NCBI GenBank assembly: GCA_903921725.1
Contig: CAIXRA010000071.1
Span: forward strand, 1-54,281
DNA from: an uncultured Lentisphaerota bacterium
GTDB lineage: Bacteria > Verrucomicrobiota > Lentisphaeria > Oligosphaerales > CAITYL01
Length of the DNA: 54,281 nt
Direction: 5' to 3'
Shown here: positions 1 through 7,513 of the stretch, piece after piece
Numbering within the stretch: position 1 is the first letter of the stretch
How the letters are laid out: each line of letters begins with the position of its first letter
Program-made: the position numbers and the translations under genes
Notes under the pieces: model-generated
Database searches by the model: none
Told to the model about the DNA's origin: nothing
Seen by the model: only the letters and a program-made list of their open reading frames with translations

Positions 1-45
1 ATTCTCCTCCAGAACCACTTCAGTGAGATTCTCTTTCCCTTCCAT
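1..45 (-). CDS. 5' end of an unidentified gene running off the left edge
   Basis: An ATG on the minus strand at 45 is preceded by a strong ribosome binding site (AAGGAGGTG, five bases before the start). It opens a reading frame of 15 codons to the window edge, beginning MEGKENLTEVV. It is divergent from the prophage portal gene and occupies the place where Mu-like phages carry the terminase gene. The fragment is too short to identify. Confidence 0.5.
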   Translation of the reverse strand, partial: MEGKENLTEVVLEEN

Positions 46-62
46 GGTAACACCTCCTTGAA

Positions 63-77
63 GTTCTCCATGAGAAC
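63..77. promoter_or_regulatory. Perfect inverted repeat in the leader of the divergent gene
   Basis: GTTCTC-CAT-GAGAAC is a perfect 6-bp inverted repeat with a 3-base spacer, just upstream of the Shine-Dalgarno of the minus-strand gene starting at 45. It could be an operator or an mRNA hairpin controlling that gene. Nothing shows which. Confidence 0.3.
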
Positions 78-113
78 CTCTTTCGGAGCGTTACCCTCTT
101 TTCGTCACCCGAG

Positions 114-1886
114 GTGGTACATTATCTGGTAAATAGCGCAGTGGCGCAGTGCCTCCTTTCCGCCGAGATCGAGGAAAAGAACTGGGAGATCTCGCAGGCA
201 TGCCAGACACGGCGCGCGGCGGTGGCAGGCCTGGAATGGCGCGTGGAACCGGGTGGCGATGCGCCGGCGGACATCGAGGCGGCGGAGAGGCTTTCCGAGC
301 AGCTCCTGGGGAACCGGTGTGGCGGTGTGACGGTAGGACGGTGTGGCGGTGAAAACCAGGCACAGTTCAGCACCTTCGCGGAACTGGTGGCGTTTGAGAT
401 GATGGGCGCGCTGCTGCCGGGGTTCTCCGTCACGGAGATCATCTGGGCCAACGGCGGCGCGGATATCGCGGGATTCAACGCGATCGAGGCGCGGCACTTC
501 ACGTTTCGCGAGTCGCGCCGGCCGCTGCTGGTGACGCGTTCGCAGCCGCTGGGGGTGCCGCTGGCCCCGAACAAGTTCATCTACCACCGGCACGCGAGCC
601 GGAGCGGGGACGCGGCGCGCGGAGGCCTGATCCGGCCGCTGGCCTGGCTGGATGTGTTCATGCGCCTCGGCGGGATGAAAGAGCTGCTGCGCTTTACGGA
701 GCGCTATGGGATGCCGTTTCTGGTGGCGAAGGTGAATGCCCAGGCGTGGGAGAGCGACCGCAACAAGCTGCGATCCCTGATCCAGAACTTTGGTAGCGAC
801 GGCGGCGCGATCCTGACGGATGCGGTGACGACGGAGCTGATCCAGGCCTCGAACGCCACCGGCGATGTGTACTACAAGCTGCTGGCCTACGCGGGCGATG
901 CGATCACGAAGGTGATCCTGGGGCAGACGGCGTCGAGCGGCGACAGCGCCGGCCTCTCCGGCGGCGACGCGCAGAGCAAGGTGCGCGGCGATCTGCTGAA
1001 GAGCGATGCGGCGATGATCGGCGCGACGTTGACGGCGCAACTGGCCGCGCCCTGGACGCAGTTCAATTACGGCGCGGCGGCGGCGGTGCCGAAGATTCGC
1101 GCGGTGGTGGAGAAGCCGGAAGATCTGGTGCAGACGAGCACGGTGCTGGTGAACCTGAACAACGCGGGCTTCGATGCGGACGAGCAGGAGATGAGCGAGA
1201 AGTTCGGGATGAAGCTGACGCGGAAACCGGCCTTGCAGGCGGGGGGGATTACCTTCATCCCCCCTGCATCCCCCGAAGGTGCCAGAGGCACGGGTATCTC
1301 CGCTGCGGACTCCGCTGGAAACCGGCGGAGTCCGCAGGGTGGCCAGGCCTCCGGCGGGGCGAACATCCAGGATACGGCGTTCAACGGTGCGCAGGTGACG
1401 GCGGCGGCGCAGGTAGTGAAGGATGTGGCGGCCGGGGCGCTGCCGCGCGAGACGGGCGTGATGATGCTGGTGCAGTTCTTCCGCATGTCGCAGGATACCG
1501 CCGAGCAGATGATGGGGACGACGGGGGCGGGGTTCAGGCCCGCGGACTCCGCGGCGCTGTCGGCGGAGGCCGGGAAGGCGGGCAAGGCGGCCGGGGGCGG
1601 CGCGGGGTTGGCCCCGGCGGAGCGGGTGGCTTCCACGGCCTTGGCGGAATTGCTGGCGGGCAACGGGCTGGAGGAATGGTTCAAGCCGTTGAGTGTGGCG
1701 CTTTCGGCGGTGCTGGAGGGGAACCCGGACGAGGCGGAGTTCAAGGCTCGGATGGGGCGGGTTCTGGCGCGGCTTCCGGGGATCGAGGCGGACATGGACA
1801 GCTCGCTGTTCCAGGAGGTTCTGGCGAAGGCGATCTATACGGGGGCGGCATCCGGTGCGGCCGGTGCGGCGCGGGGGTTGCGCTGA
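114..1886 (+). CDS. Mu gp29-like portal protein (DUF935), N-terminally short
   Basis: Portal of the phage head, the dodecameric ring through which DNA is packaged. Seen: the block IEEKNWEISQACQTRRAAV followed by GLEWRVEP matches the gp29 pattern of EEKD...SKRR...LEWR, and the middle holds the GGMKELLRFTERYGMPF segment typical of DUF935. The remaining 590 residues are longer than Mu gp29 because of Ala/Gly-rich C-terminal stretches. About 55-60 residues that precede the EEK block in Mu gp29 are absent. The GTG start at 114 lies beside a divergent gene, and GCGCAGTGGCGCAGTG direct repeats lie at about 137-152. A 37-bp GGTGTGGC repeat array (315-351) is inserted in frame. It is followed by gpF as in Mu. 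Confidence 0.85.
   Translation: MVHYLVNSAVAQCLLSAEIEEKNWEISQACQTRRAAVAGLEWRVEPGGDAPADIEAAERLSEQLLGNRCGGVTVGRCGGENQAQFSTFAELVAFEMMGALLPGFSVTEIIWANGGADIAGFNAIEARHFTFRESRRPLLVTRSQPLGVPLAPNKFIYHRHASRSGDAARGGLIRPLAWLDVFMRLGGMKELLRFTERYGMPFLVAKVNAQAWESDRNKLRSLIQNFGSDGGAILTDAVTTELIQASNATGDVYYKLLAYAGDAITKVILGQTASSGDSAGLSGGDAQSKVRGDLLKSDAAMIGATLTAQLAAPWTQFNYGAAAAVPKIRAVVEKPEDLVQTSTVLVNLNNAGFDADEQEMSEKFGMKLTRKPALQAGGITFIPPASPEGARGTGISAADSAGNRRSPQGGQASGGANIQDTAFNGAQVTAAAQVVKDVAAGALPRETGVMMLVQFFRMSQDTAEQMMGTTGAGFRPADSAALSAEAGKAGKAAGGGAGLAPAERVASTALAELLAGNGLEEWFKPLSVALSAVLEGNPDEAEFKARMGRVLARLPGIEADMDSSLFQEVLAKAIYTGAASGAAGAARGLR
315..351 (+). repeat. GGTGTGGC-type array inside the portal gene
   Basis: Units of the type CGGTGTGGCGGTGTGACGGT are read in frame as GNRCGGVTVGRCGG. 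A 23-bp part matches an array at the 3' end of ntpB (38411-38437, other strand) at 21 of 23 positions, where it is read in a different frame. The element therefore acts as DNA rather than as a protein motif. Confidence 0.7.
1305..1335. repeat. Two copies of the GCGGASTCCGC palindrome in opposite forms
   Basis: GCGGACTCCGC (1305-1315) and GCGGAGTCCGC (1325-1335) lie 9 bases apart in the portal gene. Further exact copies are at 1542, 5143, 5263, 15048, 19634, 38015, 42369, 42573, 46012 and 49865, making 12 in all. Confidence 0.75.
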
Positions 1887-1888
1887 AA

Positions 1889-1913
1889 GACGGAAGAACG
1901 GAAGAGTGGAAAC
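1889..1913 (+). repeat. CGGAA array ending at the gpF start
   Basis: CGGAAGAACGGAAGAGTGGA occupies the position of the ribosome binding site. The same family precedes starts at 4426, 7514 and, on the minus strand, 35375. Confidence 0.7.
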
Positions 1914-1914
1914 A

Positions 1915-3249
1915 ATGGGGATTGCGGGAATCATCATGGCGCTTTTGACTTTCACCGGGGCGAATGAGTATCTGGGCTCGAAGGTGGCGGTGCCGACTGC
2001 CATGAAGAGCGCGGAGCTGGCGCTATCGCCGGAGTTCAATGGCAAGGTGAAGATGCATGCGTTCTTCTCGGCGCAGGTGACGCAGGCCAATGTGTTGGAG
2101 GAGTTCAAGCGGCAGGCCGAGAGTGTGGCGCGTGGTGAGATGGGGTACAATGAGGCGCGGAACCGGATGCAGTCGTTCCTGGCGGCGCAGGGCGTGGGCC
2201 AGGTGGAGCTGGACAAGGAGGCGGAGGGGTATGATCCGAAGGCGGCGGGGATGTCGAATATCGCGAGCACGCGGCGGATCGAACTGATCCTGCGGCAGAA
2301 TGTGGATATGGCGCGGTCGGTGGGCCGCAAGCAGGTGAGCGAGAGTCCGGGGGTGGTGGCGGCGTATCCGTACTACCGCTACATCGCGCGGATGGATAAG
2401 CGGACGCGGGCCGAGCATGCAAAACTGAATAATTTGGTGCTGCCGAAGGATGATCCGTTTTGGGCGACGCATACGCCGCCATGGGAATTCGGTTGCCGCT
2501 GCGATCTGGAAGATTGCGACGAGGAGGAGGCGGCGAAGTACGGCATCGGCACGGCGGTGACGAAGGAGAATCCGGAGGGCGGCGCGGACTTCGCGCAGGT
2601 GGACAACCCGGAGACGGGGCCGGTGAACGTGAATCCGCCGGAGAGCGGGTTCGTGTTCCGGCCGGCCGAGGCGATGGCGGTGCAGGACATGAGCTTAGTG
2701 CAGAAGGTGGAGGCGCGGCGGGAGATTCTGGCGCGGATGGAAAGCATTCTGCCGGAGGATCAGGTGCTGAAGGTGACGAGTACGGCTCCGGTGGACCAGG
2801 CGAGCCAGGTGATGCCGCTGAACCTCAAGGAGATTCGGGGGCTGGTGGAGAAGGTGGCGGCGGGTAAGCTGCCGGAGCAGAAGGTAAGCCTGGGTGATCT
2901 GCTGCCGGAGCATGTGGATGCCATCGGGCTGCCGCCGACGAAGGCGAGCATCAGCTACACGTCTCCGGGCGTTGAACGCCAGTTTGGGGTGGCGCATAAC
3001 CTGAAGAATCACGACGAGGTGGCGGCGGATGCGGAACGGACGTTGAAGATTTGGGCGAACACGATCTGGAATACGGGAGCCAGGGTGAAGTATGTGGCCA
3101 AAGGAAAGATGCGCCGGATGGTGCTGCTCAATGTGGATACAAACGAGATCGCGGTGTTGATCCGCAAGGGCGAGGGCTGGGATCTGGAGATGGCCTCGAC
3201 GTGGGACAAGGTGCCGAAGTCATATCTGGAAGAGAATGAACTGGTATAA
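1915..3249 (+). CDS. Mu gpF-like head morphogenesis protein with C-terminal toxin-like domain
   Basis: Minor head protein joined to the portal. Residues about 135-200 carry the Mu F signature: an R-x-D-x-R-T-R-x-E-H block, DDPFW, PPWEFGCRC. Residues about 320-444 form an extra domain (LPEHVDAIGL, HNLKNHDEVAAD, RRMVLLNVDTNEIAVLI). It resembles the nuclease-like BECR-fold domains often fused to phage gpF proteins. That assignment is inference; no catalytic residues were proven. Start ATG 1915 is preceded by a CGGAA array instead of a plain Shine-Dalgarno; an in-frame ATG at 1936 is the alternative. The gene lies between portal and the virion morphogenesis protein, as in Mu. Confidence 0.8.
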   Translation: MGIAGIIMALLTFTGANEYLGSKVAVPTAMKSAELALSPEFNGKVKMHAFFSAQVTQANVLEEFKRQAESVARGEMGYNEARNRMQSFLAAQGVGQVELDKEAEGYDPKAAGMSNIASTRRIELILRQNVDMARSVGRKQVSESPGVVAAYPYYRYIARMDKRTRAEHAKLNNLVLPKDDPFWATHTPPWEFGCRCDLEDCDEEEAAKYGIGTAVTKENPEGGADFAQVDNPETGPVNVNPPESGFVFRPAEAMAVQDMSLVQKVEARREILARMESILPEDQVLKVTSTAPVDQASQVMPLNLKEIRGLVEKVAAGKLPEQKVSLGDLLPEHVDAIGLPPTKASISYTSPGVERQFGVAHNLKNHDEVAADAERTLKIWANTIWNTGARVKYVAKGKMRRMVLLNVDTNEIAVLIRKGEGWDLEMASTWDKVPKSYLEENELV

Positions 3250-3254
3250 CGGGG

Positions 3255-3319
3255 CAGTCAGGTCCCGATTCGAACGGGGCTCCTCCCAATAGGGCGCGCT
3301 AACCTTACACCACTGACTG
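3255..3319 (-). tRNA. Degenerate tRNA-like sequence (Pro or Gln type)
   Basis: Read on the minus strand, the ends CAGTCAG and CTGACTG pair over seven bases. TGGTGTAAGGTTAGCGC closely matches the D arm of the tRNA-Gln at 33039-33112, and CCCGTTCGAATCGGG is a typical T arm. The anticodon arm is poor (loop ATTGGGA, suggesting TGG), there is essentially no variable loop, and the whole is only 65 bases. No CCA is encoded. It may be a tRNA remnant or a tRNA mimic. It lies downstream of, and on the same strand as, the DUF1508 gene. Confidence 0.5.
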
Positions 3320-3355
3320 ACCTCACCAAGGAAAATACCATGAAAAACGACGAAA

Positions 3356-3520
3356 TCAAATCACCGGCGCATCCGCAGATTCCTTCACCAGCTGAATCGC
3401 GCGAAAGCAGTCCGTCCGATCCTGGTATCCTTCGCTTGAGCACGCAATCGGTTCATGGTTCTTCGCGTACAGCGTCCAGCGCCACTCCGGTTTCGTGTCC
3501 TGATACATGCGAAAATACAT
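3356..3520 (-). CDS. DUF1508 (YegP-like) small protein
   Basis: A 54-residue protein, below usual ORF cutoffs, beginning MYFRMYQDTKPEWRWTLYA and containing SSEGYQDRTDCFRAIQLVKE. This is the single-repeat DUF1508 pattern (M-Y-F-x-x-Y-x-D ... W-R-W ... S-S-E-G-Y ... I-x-x-V-K). The function of the family is not established. The start has an excellent ribosome binding site (AAGGAGGACAAG then ATG). It runs against the surrounding head operon, with the tRNA-like sequence 37 bases downstream on the same strand. Together they look like a small inverted accessory cassette (a moron). Confidence 0.8.
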   Translation of the reverse strand: MYFRMYQDTKPEWRWTLYAKNHEPIACSSEGYQDRTDCFRAIQLVKESADAPVI

Positions 3521-3570
3521 CTTGTCCTCCTTGTGCTTCCGGCGACACCGCGTACCCGCACAATGCCGAC

Positions 3571-3798
3571 ATGGTTGAGTTCTGTTGTCTGTACAAATAC
3601 CGTGGGTATCAGTGGGGATTTACTATACACGCGATTGACCATGCCGACGCCGAGAAGCGGCTGGCGGCGATGCAGGCGTTCGGCGGAGCGATGGTGCAGG
3701 GAAGACTGATGGCGACGATTCCGGCTGGCATCCCCGGCGCTGGTTGGTGGGTGCGGTCGGCGTGCGCGGTGCGCAACTTTTTTAGGAGCCGCAAATGA
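3571..3798 (+). CDS. Small conserved-type prophage protein (unknown function)
   Basis: A 75-residue protein with KYRGYQWGFTI, ADAEKRLAAMQ and a C-terminal PGAGWWVRSACAVRNFFRSRK. Short proteins with a YRG...F...A-E-x-R-L pattern and a basic tail are common beside head genes in Mu-like prophages; this is recalled, not searched. The frame is open back to an ATG at 3340, but those 77 extra codons are Ser/Pro-rich and lie antisense to the DUF1508 gene, so I start at 3571. No clear ribosome binding site is visible there, which leaves the start uncertain. The stop overlaps the start of the next gene (ATGA). Confidence 0.5.
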   Translation: MVEFCCLYKYRGYQWGFTIHAIDHADAEKRLAAMQAFGGAMVQGRLMATIPAGIPGAGWWVRSACAVRNFFRSRK

Positions 3799-4373
3799 GC
3801 CTAATCTTCACCATCACGTCGGACTTTCGGGAGGCGGAAGAACTGGGACGGAGATTGGGGAGTCCGAAACGGTTTCTGGATGCGTGGGCGCAGGGGGTGG
3901 CGAAGCAGGCGAGGGAGAATGCCAGGGCCAAGGGAGGACGCAAATTCTGGCATGATGTGGCGAAGGCAACGCAGGTGACGAGCGTCAGTGACACGCAGGC
4001 GACGGTCGGGTGCAATTATGCGGGGGCGGCGTTCAAGGAGACGGGTGGTACGATCTCGGCACCGGGTAAGGGTCCGGGGGCGAAGGGGAGCAAATTTCTG
4101 GCGATTCCGATTGACGCAGCGGCAAGGGCGAGCGGAAATGGCCCGGAGTATTACGGGCGTTCGTTCGACATGATGTTCATCCCCTACTACCGCAACGGGG
4201 AGAAGCGGTTCCTGATGGGCAAGGTGACGAACAAGGGGAAGAAGAACGAGAAGTTCACGGCGCTGTTCGCCCTGGTGAAGAGCGTGACGCAGAAGGCGGA
4301 CCCTTGGCTGCCGACTGAGGCGAGGATCGCGGAGATCGGGACTCGGGAGTTTATGAAGTTGTTCAGGGGGTGA
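3795..4373 (+). CDS. Phage virion morphogenesis / tail completion protein (Mu gpG-like)
   Basis: A 192-residue protein placed after gpF as gpG is in Mu. It has an N-terminal helical region (FLDAWAQGVAKQARENARAKGG), a central YAGAAFKETGGTISA segment recalling the family's Y-A-x-x-H-x-x-G region, and a C-terminal DPWLP motif before the last helix. gpG-type proteins close the tail or join it to the head. It is assigned mainly from position and these weak motifs. It starts in a 4-base overlap with the preceding small gene. Confidence 0.6.
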   Translation: MSLIFTITSDFREAEELGRRLGSPKRFLDAWAQGVAKQARENARAKGGRKFWHDVAKATQVTSVSDTQATVGCNYAGAAFKETGGTISAPGKGPGAKGSKFLAIPIDAAARASGNGPEYYGRSFDMMFIPYYRNGEKRFLMGKVTNKGKKNEKFTALFALVKSVTQKADPWLPTEARIAEIGTREFMKLFRG

Positions 4374-4390
4374 GTGGTGCATGGCGAGGT

Positions 4391-4425
4391 AAGGCGGAAG
4401 AACGGAAAGACGGAAGACGGAACCC
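4391..4425 (+). repeat. CGGAA array ending at the protease/scaffold start
   Basis: Four CGGAA units (spacers GAA, AGA, GA) run directly into AACCC-ATG. No other ribosome binding site is present, so GGAA units probably serve that role. Confidence 0.7.
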
Positions 4426-5607
4426 ATGAAGAAACTGCTGAACAATTTCAATCGCAACTGGCTTGCGGCGGGGCTGCATGAGATCGGCAGCGGCGTTGCC
4501 GGCGCGGTGCGGCGCAATGCGGACGGGGTGCCGACGGCCTGGCGGGTGTTGAAGTTCGGGCCGTTTTCCATCACCCAGGGCGGGCAGACGGTGGCGGGCG
4601 ACTTCCTGCCGGAACACGCGGATGAGATCGTGGCGAGCTTCACGCAGAAGGGAACGCGGATTCCGCTGGACTGCGAGCACTTCTCCAAGAACCTGGCCGA
4701 TCAGATCTCGGCGCTGACGGGGGTGAAGGTGGAGGAGCCGGAGCTGGCGGCGCTGCTGAAGTCGGAACGCGGAGCGGCGGGCTTTGGCACGCTGGCGGCG
4801 AGGGCGGACGGGCTGTGGCTGACGGACGTGGAGTTCGTGCCGCGCGCGGCGCTGCTGATGAAGGAGAAGATGTACAACTGGTTTTCGCCGGTGTTCCGGG
4901 GGCTGATGACGCCCCCGCTGCGGATCACCAGCGTGGCGCTGACGAATACGCCGGCGATTGACAATCTTGACAGCCTGGCCGCGTCGGCCCTGGCGCAAGC
5001 AGAAGAACTGCCGGTGAGGCAGGCAACAGAGGAGACAGCGGGAATGAACGAACTCAAGAAGCTGCTCGGTCTGCCGGACACGGCGACCGACCAGGAAGTG
5101 CTCGCCGCCGTGAAGGCGCTGCAGGCGAAGATGAACGAGGGCGCGGACTCCGCGGCTTGCGCCGCTGAAGTGCGCACGGTGCTGAAGCTGGACGGCAAGG
5201 CCGCCCCGGCCGAGGTCAAGGGCAAGCTGCTGGCCATGCTGGCCAAGGCCGAGAAGGCCGATGCGGACTCCGCAAGCCTCACGGCGCTCCAGGGCGAAGT
5301 GACCACGCTGAAGACGGCGCAGGCCGCCCGTGACCGCCAGGCGGTGATCGACGAGGGCGTGAAGGCTGGCAAGCTGACCCCGGCCATGGTCAAGGGCTGG
5401 GCCGCGTCGGCCGATGTGGCGGTGCTGACGGCGTTCCTCAAGGATGCACCGGTGGTGGCCGCACCCGGGAGCGGCGTGAATCCCGCCGACCTAAACCCGT
5501 CCGGCGACGCGGTCGCGCTGACGGCGGAGGACAAGGATGTCTGCCGCGTGATGGGAATCGCCGAGGATGCGATGCTGGCCCAGAAGAAGAAAATGGCCGG
5601 CAAGTAA
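4426..5607 (+). CDS. Phage head maturation protease and scaffold (Mu I/Z-like)
   Basis: Cleaves head proteins during assembly and, through its C-terminal part, acts as scaffold. Residues 1-190 hold the Mu-I protease-like part: FGPFSITQGGQTVAG, IPLDCEHFSKN (a conserved D-x-E-H), LWLTDVEFVPRAALLM, YNWFSPVFRG and TSVALTNTPAIDNL. From about residue 205 the protein is a charged, Ala/Lys-rich coiled coil starting MNELKKLLGLPDTA. That internal Met could initiate a separate scaffold, as in Mu gpZ. The 393-residue length is normal. The next genes encode the decoration and major capsid proteins. Confidence 0.85.
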   Translation: MKKLLNNFNRNWLAAGLHEIGSGVAGAVRRNADGVPTAWRVLKFGPFSITQGGQTVAGDFLPEHADEIVASFTQKGTRIPLDCEHFSKNLADQISALTGVKVEEPELAALLKSERGAAGFGTLAARADGLWLTDVEFVPRAALLMKEKMYNWFSPVFRGLMTPPLRITSVALTNTPAIDNLDSLAASALAQAEELPVRQATEETAGMNELKKLLGLPDTATDQEVLAAVKALQAKMNEGADSAACAAEVRTVLKLDGKAAPAEVKGKLLAMLAKAEKADADSASLTALQGEVTTLKTAQAARDRQAVIDEGVKAGKLTPAMVKGWAASADVAVLTAFLKDAPVVAAPGSGVNPADLNPSGDAVALTAEDKDVCRVMGIAEDAMLAQKKKMAGK

Positions 5608-5616
5608 GGCGGCGGG

Positions 5617-5698
5617 TTGAAGGCTGTCGATGACCGTCGACAGCTTTCGACAACTTTCGATGGCCATCGGTGGTTATCGACGGAATCGACGGAAATCA
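5617..5698 (+). repeat. TCGAC/TCGAT degenerate array between protease and decoration genes
   Basis: Units such as GTCGATGACCGTCGACAGC, TTTCGACAACTTTCGATGG, TTATCGACGGAATCGACGG fill nearly the whole gap. Related arrays flank ntpB (38361-38410 and 39958-40016). Confidence 0.7.
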
Positions 5699-5718
5699 AA
5701 AACAAGGAGATTGGCAAG

Positions 5719-6399
5719 ATGAAGAGCGGAAAACAGGCATTCGGGAGCTTGGTGCTGGTGGCGCTGGCGGCGGCGATGGAGGAAGGTTCGATCGTCTGCC
5801 GCAACGCGGCCGGAACCGGGGTGGTCGGCGCGGACGCGGCGAGCATCCAGGTGGCGGGGCTGGCGCAGCAAGACGGGGCGATCGGCGACGAGATCAACGT
5901 GTTCCAGGGGCTGGTGGTTCTGGACAACGGCGCGGCCGGCGAGGCGTTCGCCGGGACGGAGAAGGTGGGCACGCAGGTCTATGTGATCGACGCGGAGACG
6001 GTCGGCAAGGTCGGCGGCACCTACAAGGTGGCGGCCGGTCTGTTCGTGGCGCTGCTGCCCGAGGGCGTGCTGGTGGACATGAGCCCTGCGGCGATCGCCG
6101 CGGCGCAGAATGCGATCCCCGGCGTGCATATCGCCGATGCGGCTGCGCTGACCGGGACGCTGACGGGCACGGTCAACGGCGCCCTGGTCGATGTCGTTGC
6201 CGCGGCTGGCGCGTGCGCCGGCGGCGCGACGCCGACGGCAACGCAGGTCGATACGGCGATCGCCACGGCGGTTGCCTCCATCGTGACCGGCGTCAACGAG
6301 CAGAACAAGGAGCTGATGACCACGCTCAACGCGGCCGTGGCCAAGGCCAACGCCATCCTGGCCGCCCTGGAGGCCAAGGCAATCCTGGCCGCGAGCTGA
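5719..6399 (+). CDS. Capsid decoration (cement) protein, DUF2190-like
   Basis: A 226-residue Ala/Gly/Val-rich beta protein directly before the major capsid gene. The N-terminal 110 residues (GSIVCRNAAGTGVVGADAA, INVFQGLVVLDNGAAGEA, GTQVYVIDAETVG) have the short beta-repeat look of capsid cement proteins in this position. The C-terminal half is helical and alanine-rich and may be a linker or trimer stalk. Start at ATG 5719 is chosen because AAGGAG lies 10 bases upstream; the frame is open further up, but only through repeat DNA. Confidence 0.6.
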   Translation: MKSGKQAFGSLVLVALAAAMEEGSIVCRNAAGTGVVGADAASIQVAGLAQQDGAIGDEINVFQGLVVLDNGAAGEAFAGTEKVGTQVYVIDAETVGKVGGTYKVAAGLFVALLPEGVLVDMSPAAIAAAQNAIPGVHIADAAALTGTLTGTVNGALVDVVAAAGACAGGATPTATQVDTAIATAVASIVTGVNEQNKELMTTLNAAVAKANAILAALEAKAILAAS

Positions 6400-6404
6400 T
6401 GAAG

Positions 6405-6452
6405 AATGATCCGGCCGATCGGATTGATCGGCCGGATGCGACTGATTGAATG
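6405..6452 (+). repeat. GATCGG-type palindromic array
   Basis: GATCCGGCCGATCGGATTGA followed by TCGGCCGGATGCGACTGATT lies between the cement and capsid genes and can fold on itself. Related arrays are at 29222-29275 and 43806-43838. Confidence 0.6.
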
Positions 6453-6487
6453 GACAACCAAAACGAAACCAAGGAGAATTGGAAACG

Positions 6488-7420
6488 ATGAAGACGACGA
6501 CGACGGTGATGGAGAGCCTGTTCACCAGCTTCAACACGAAGCTGCAGGACGGTTTCGGGCGCGGCGAGGCCGCGGCGAGCCGGTTCCTGACCTACTGCAT
6601 GGTGCTGACCAGCTCGACGGCGATGGAGACCTACGCCTGGCTGGCCATGCTCGGCAGCATGCGCAAGTGGATCGGCCCGCGGCTGGCCGACAAGGCGGTC
6701 AAGCAGGCGATGATCGTGGTCAACGATGACTACGAGAACACGGTGCGCGTGAACCGCAACGACATCGACGACGACAAGCTGGGGATCTACCCGGTGCTCT
6801 TCGACCAGATGGGCTATGACGCGAAGCTTCTCTGGCCGCGCCTGGCCGTGGCGGCGATGGTGGAGAATGCCAACTGGCTCGATGGCAATGCGTTCTTCCT
6901 TGCCAGCCGGAAGTACGGCAAGAACACGATCAAGAACTATGTGACCGACGCGCTGACGGCGGAGAGCTACGCCGCGGCCAGGCAGACGATGATGGGCTAT
7001 GTCGGCTACGACGGCAACACGCTGAATGTGATGCCCGACACGCTGATCGTCGGCCCCGCCCTGGAGAAGACGGCGAAGGACATCGTGGTCAACACCAAGA
7101 TCGTGGTGAGCATCGCCACCGGCGACGGCAGCAAGACGCAGCCGGCGGTGATCGACAACATGCTGGCCGGCACGGTCAAGCTGGTGGTGGATCCGCTGCT
7201 GGTCGGCGCGGCCGCCAACTACTGGTTCCTGGGCGCCTGCAACGGGCCGGTGAAACCGGTGGCGGTGCAGAAGCGCAAGGAAGGCGCCCTGATCCGCTGG
7301 GACAAGGACAGCGACACGTGCGTGAAGGACAACAACGAGAACCACTACGGCCTGCACTACCGCGGCGCCGCGTGCCTCACCCTCCCGCACCTGATGTACG
7401 CCGGCTTCAAGTCGGCCTGA
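6488..7420 (+). CDS. Major capsid protein (Mu gpT-like)
   Basis: A 310-residue protein with the Mu T pattern: an N-terminal FTSFNTKLQDGF segment, VNDDYENTVRVNRNDIDDDKLGIY (the F/Y-E-x-T-V-x-V-x-R-x-x-I-E-D-D block), WLDGNAFFLASRKYG, and GNTLNVMPDTLIVGPALE. Mu gpT is 305 residues, so this is full length. The start is ATG 6488 with AAGGAGAATTGGAAACG before it. It follows the protease/scaffold and cement genes, as expected for a head module. Confidence 0.9.
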   Translation: MKTTTTVMESLFTSFNTKLQDGFGRGEAAASRFLTYCMVLTSSTAMETYAWLAMLGSMRKWIGPRLADKAVKQAMIVVNDDYENTVRVNRNDIDDDKLGIYPVLFDQMGYDAKLLWPRLAVAAMVENANWLDGNAFFLASRKYGKNTIKNYVTDALTAESYAAARQTMMGYVGYDGNTLNVMPDTLIVGPALEKTAKDIVVNTKIVVSIATGDGSKTQPAVIDNMLAGTVKLVVDPLLVGAAANYWFLGACNGPVKPVAVQKRKEGALIRWDKDSDTCVKDNNENHYGLHYRGAACLTLPHLMYAGFKSA

Positions 7421-7488
7421 ACCAATCGCGGCGTTGCCGCGTGATGGCGCGCCGGCTGCGGCCGGCGGCCATCCCCCACTTTTTAGAG

Positions 7489-7512
7489 AGACGGAAAAAC
7501 GGAAAACGGAAC
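7489..7512 (+). repeat. CGGAA array ending at the gp36-like start
   Basis: ACGGAAAAACGGAAAACGGA runs into ACA-ATG at 7514, again where a ribosome binding site is needed. Confidence 0.7.
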
Positions 7513-7513
7513 A

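Noticed and set aside
105..2330. 741-residue minus-strand open frame across the portal and gpF genes
   Set aside because: Arg/His/Pro-rich shadow of high-GC coding DNA; the plus strand carries recognisable Mu-like proteins there.
3340..3570. N-terminal 77 codons of the plus-strand frame ending at 3798
   Set aside because: Ser/Pro-rich and antisense to the well-supported DUF1508 gene; protein-like sequence begins only near 3571.
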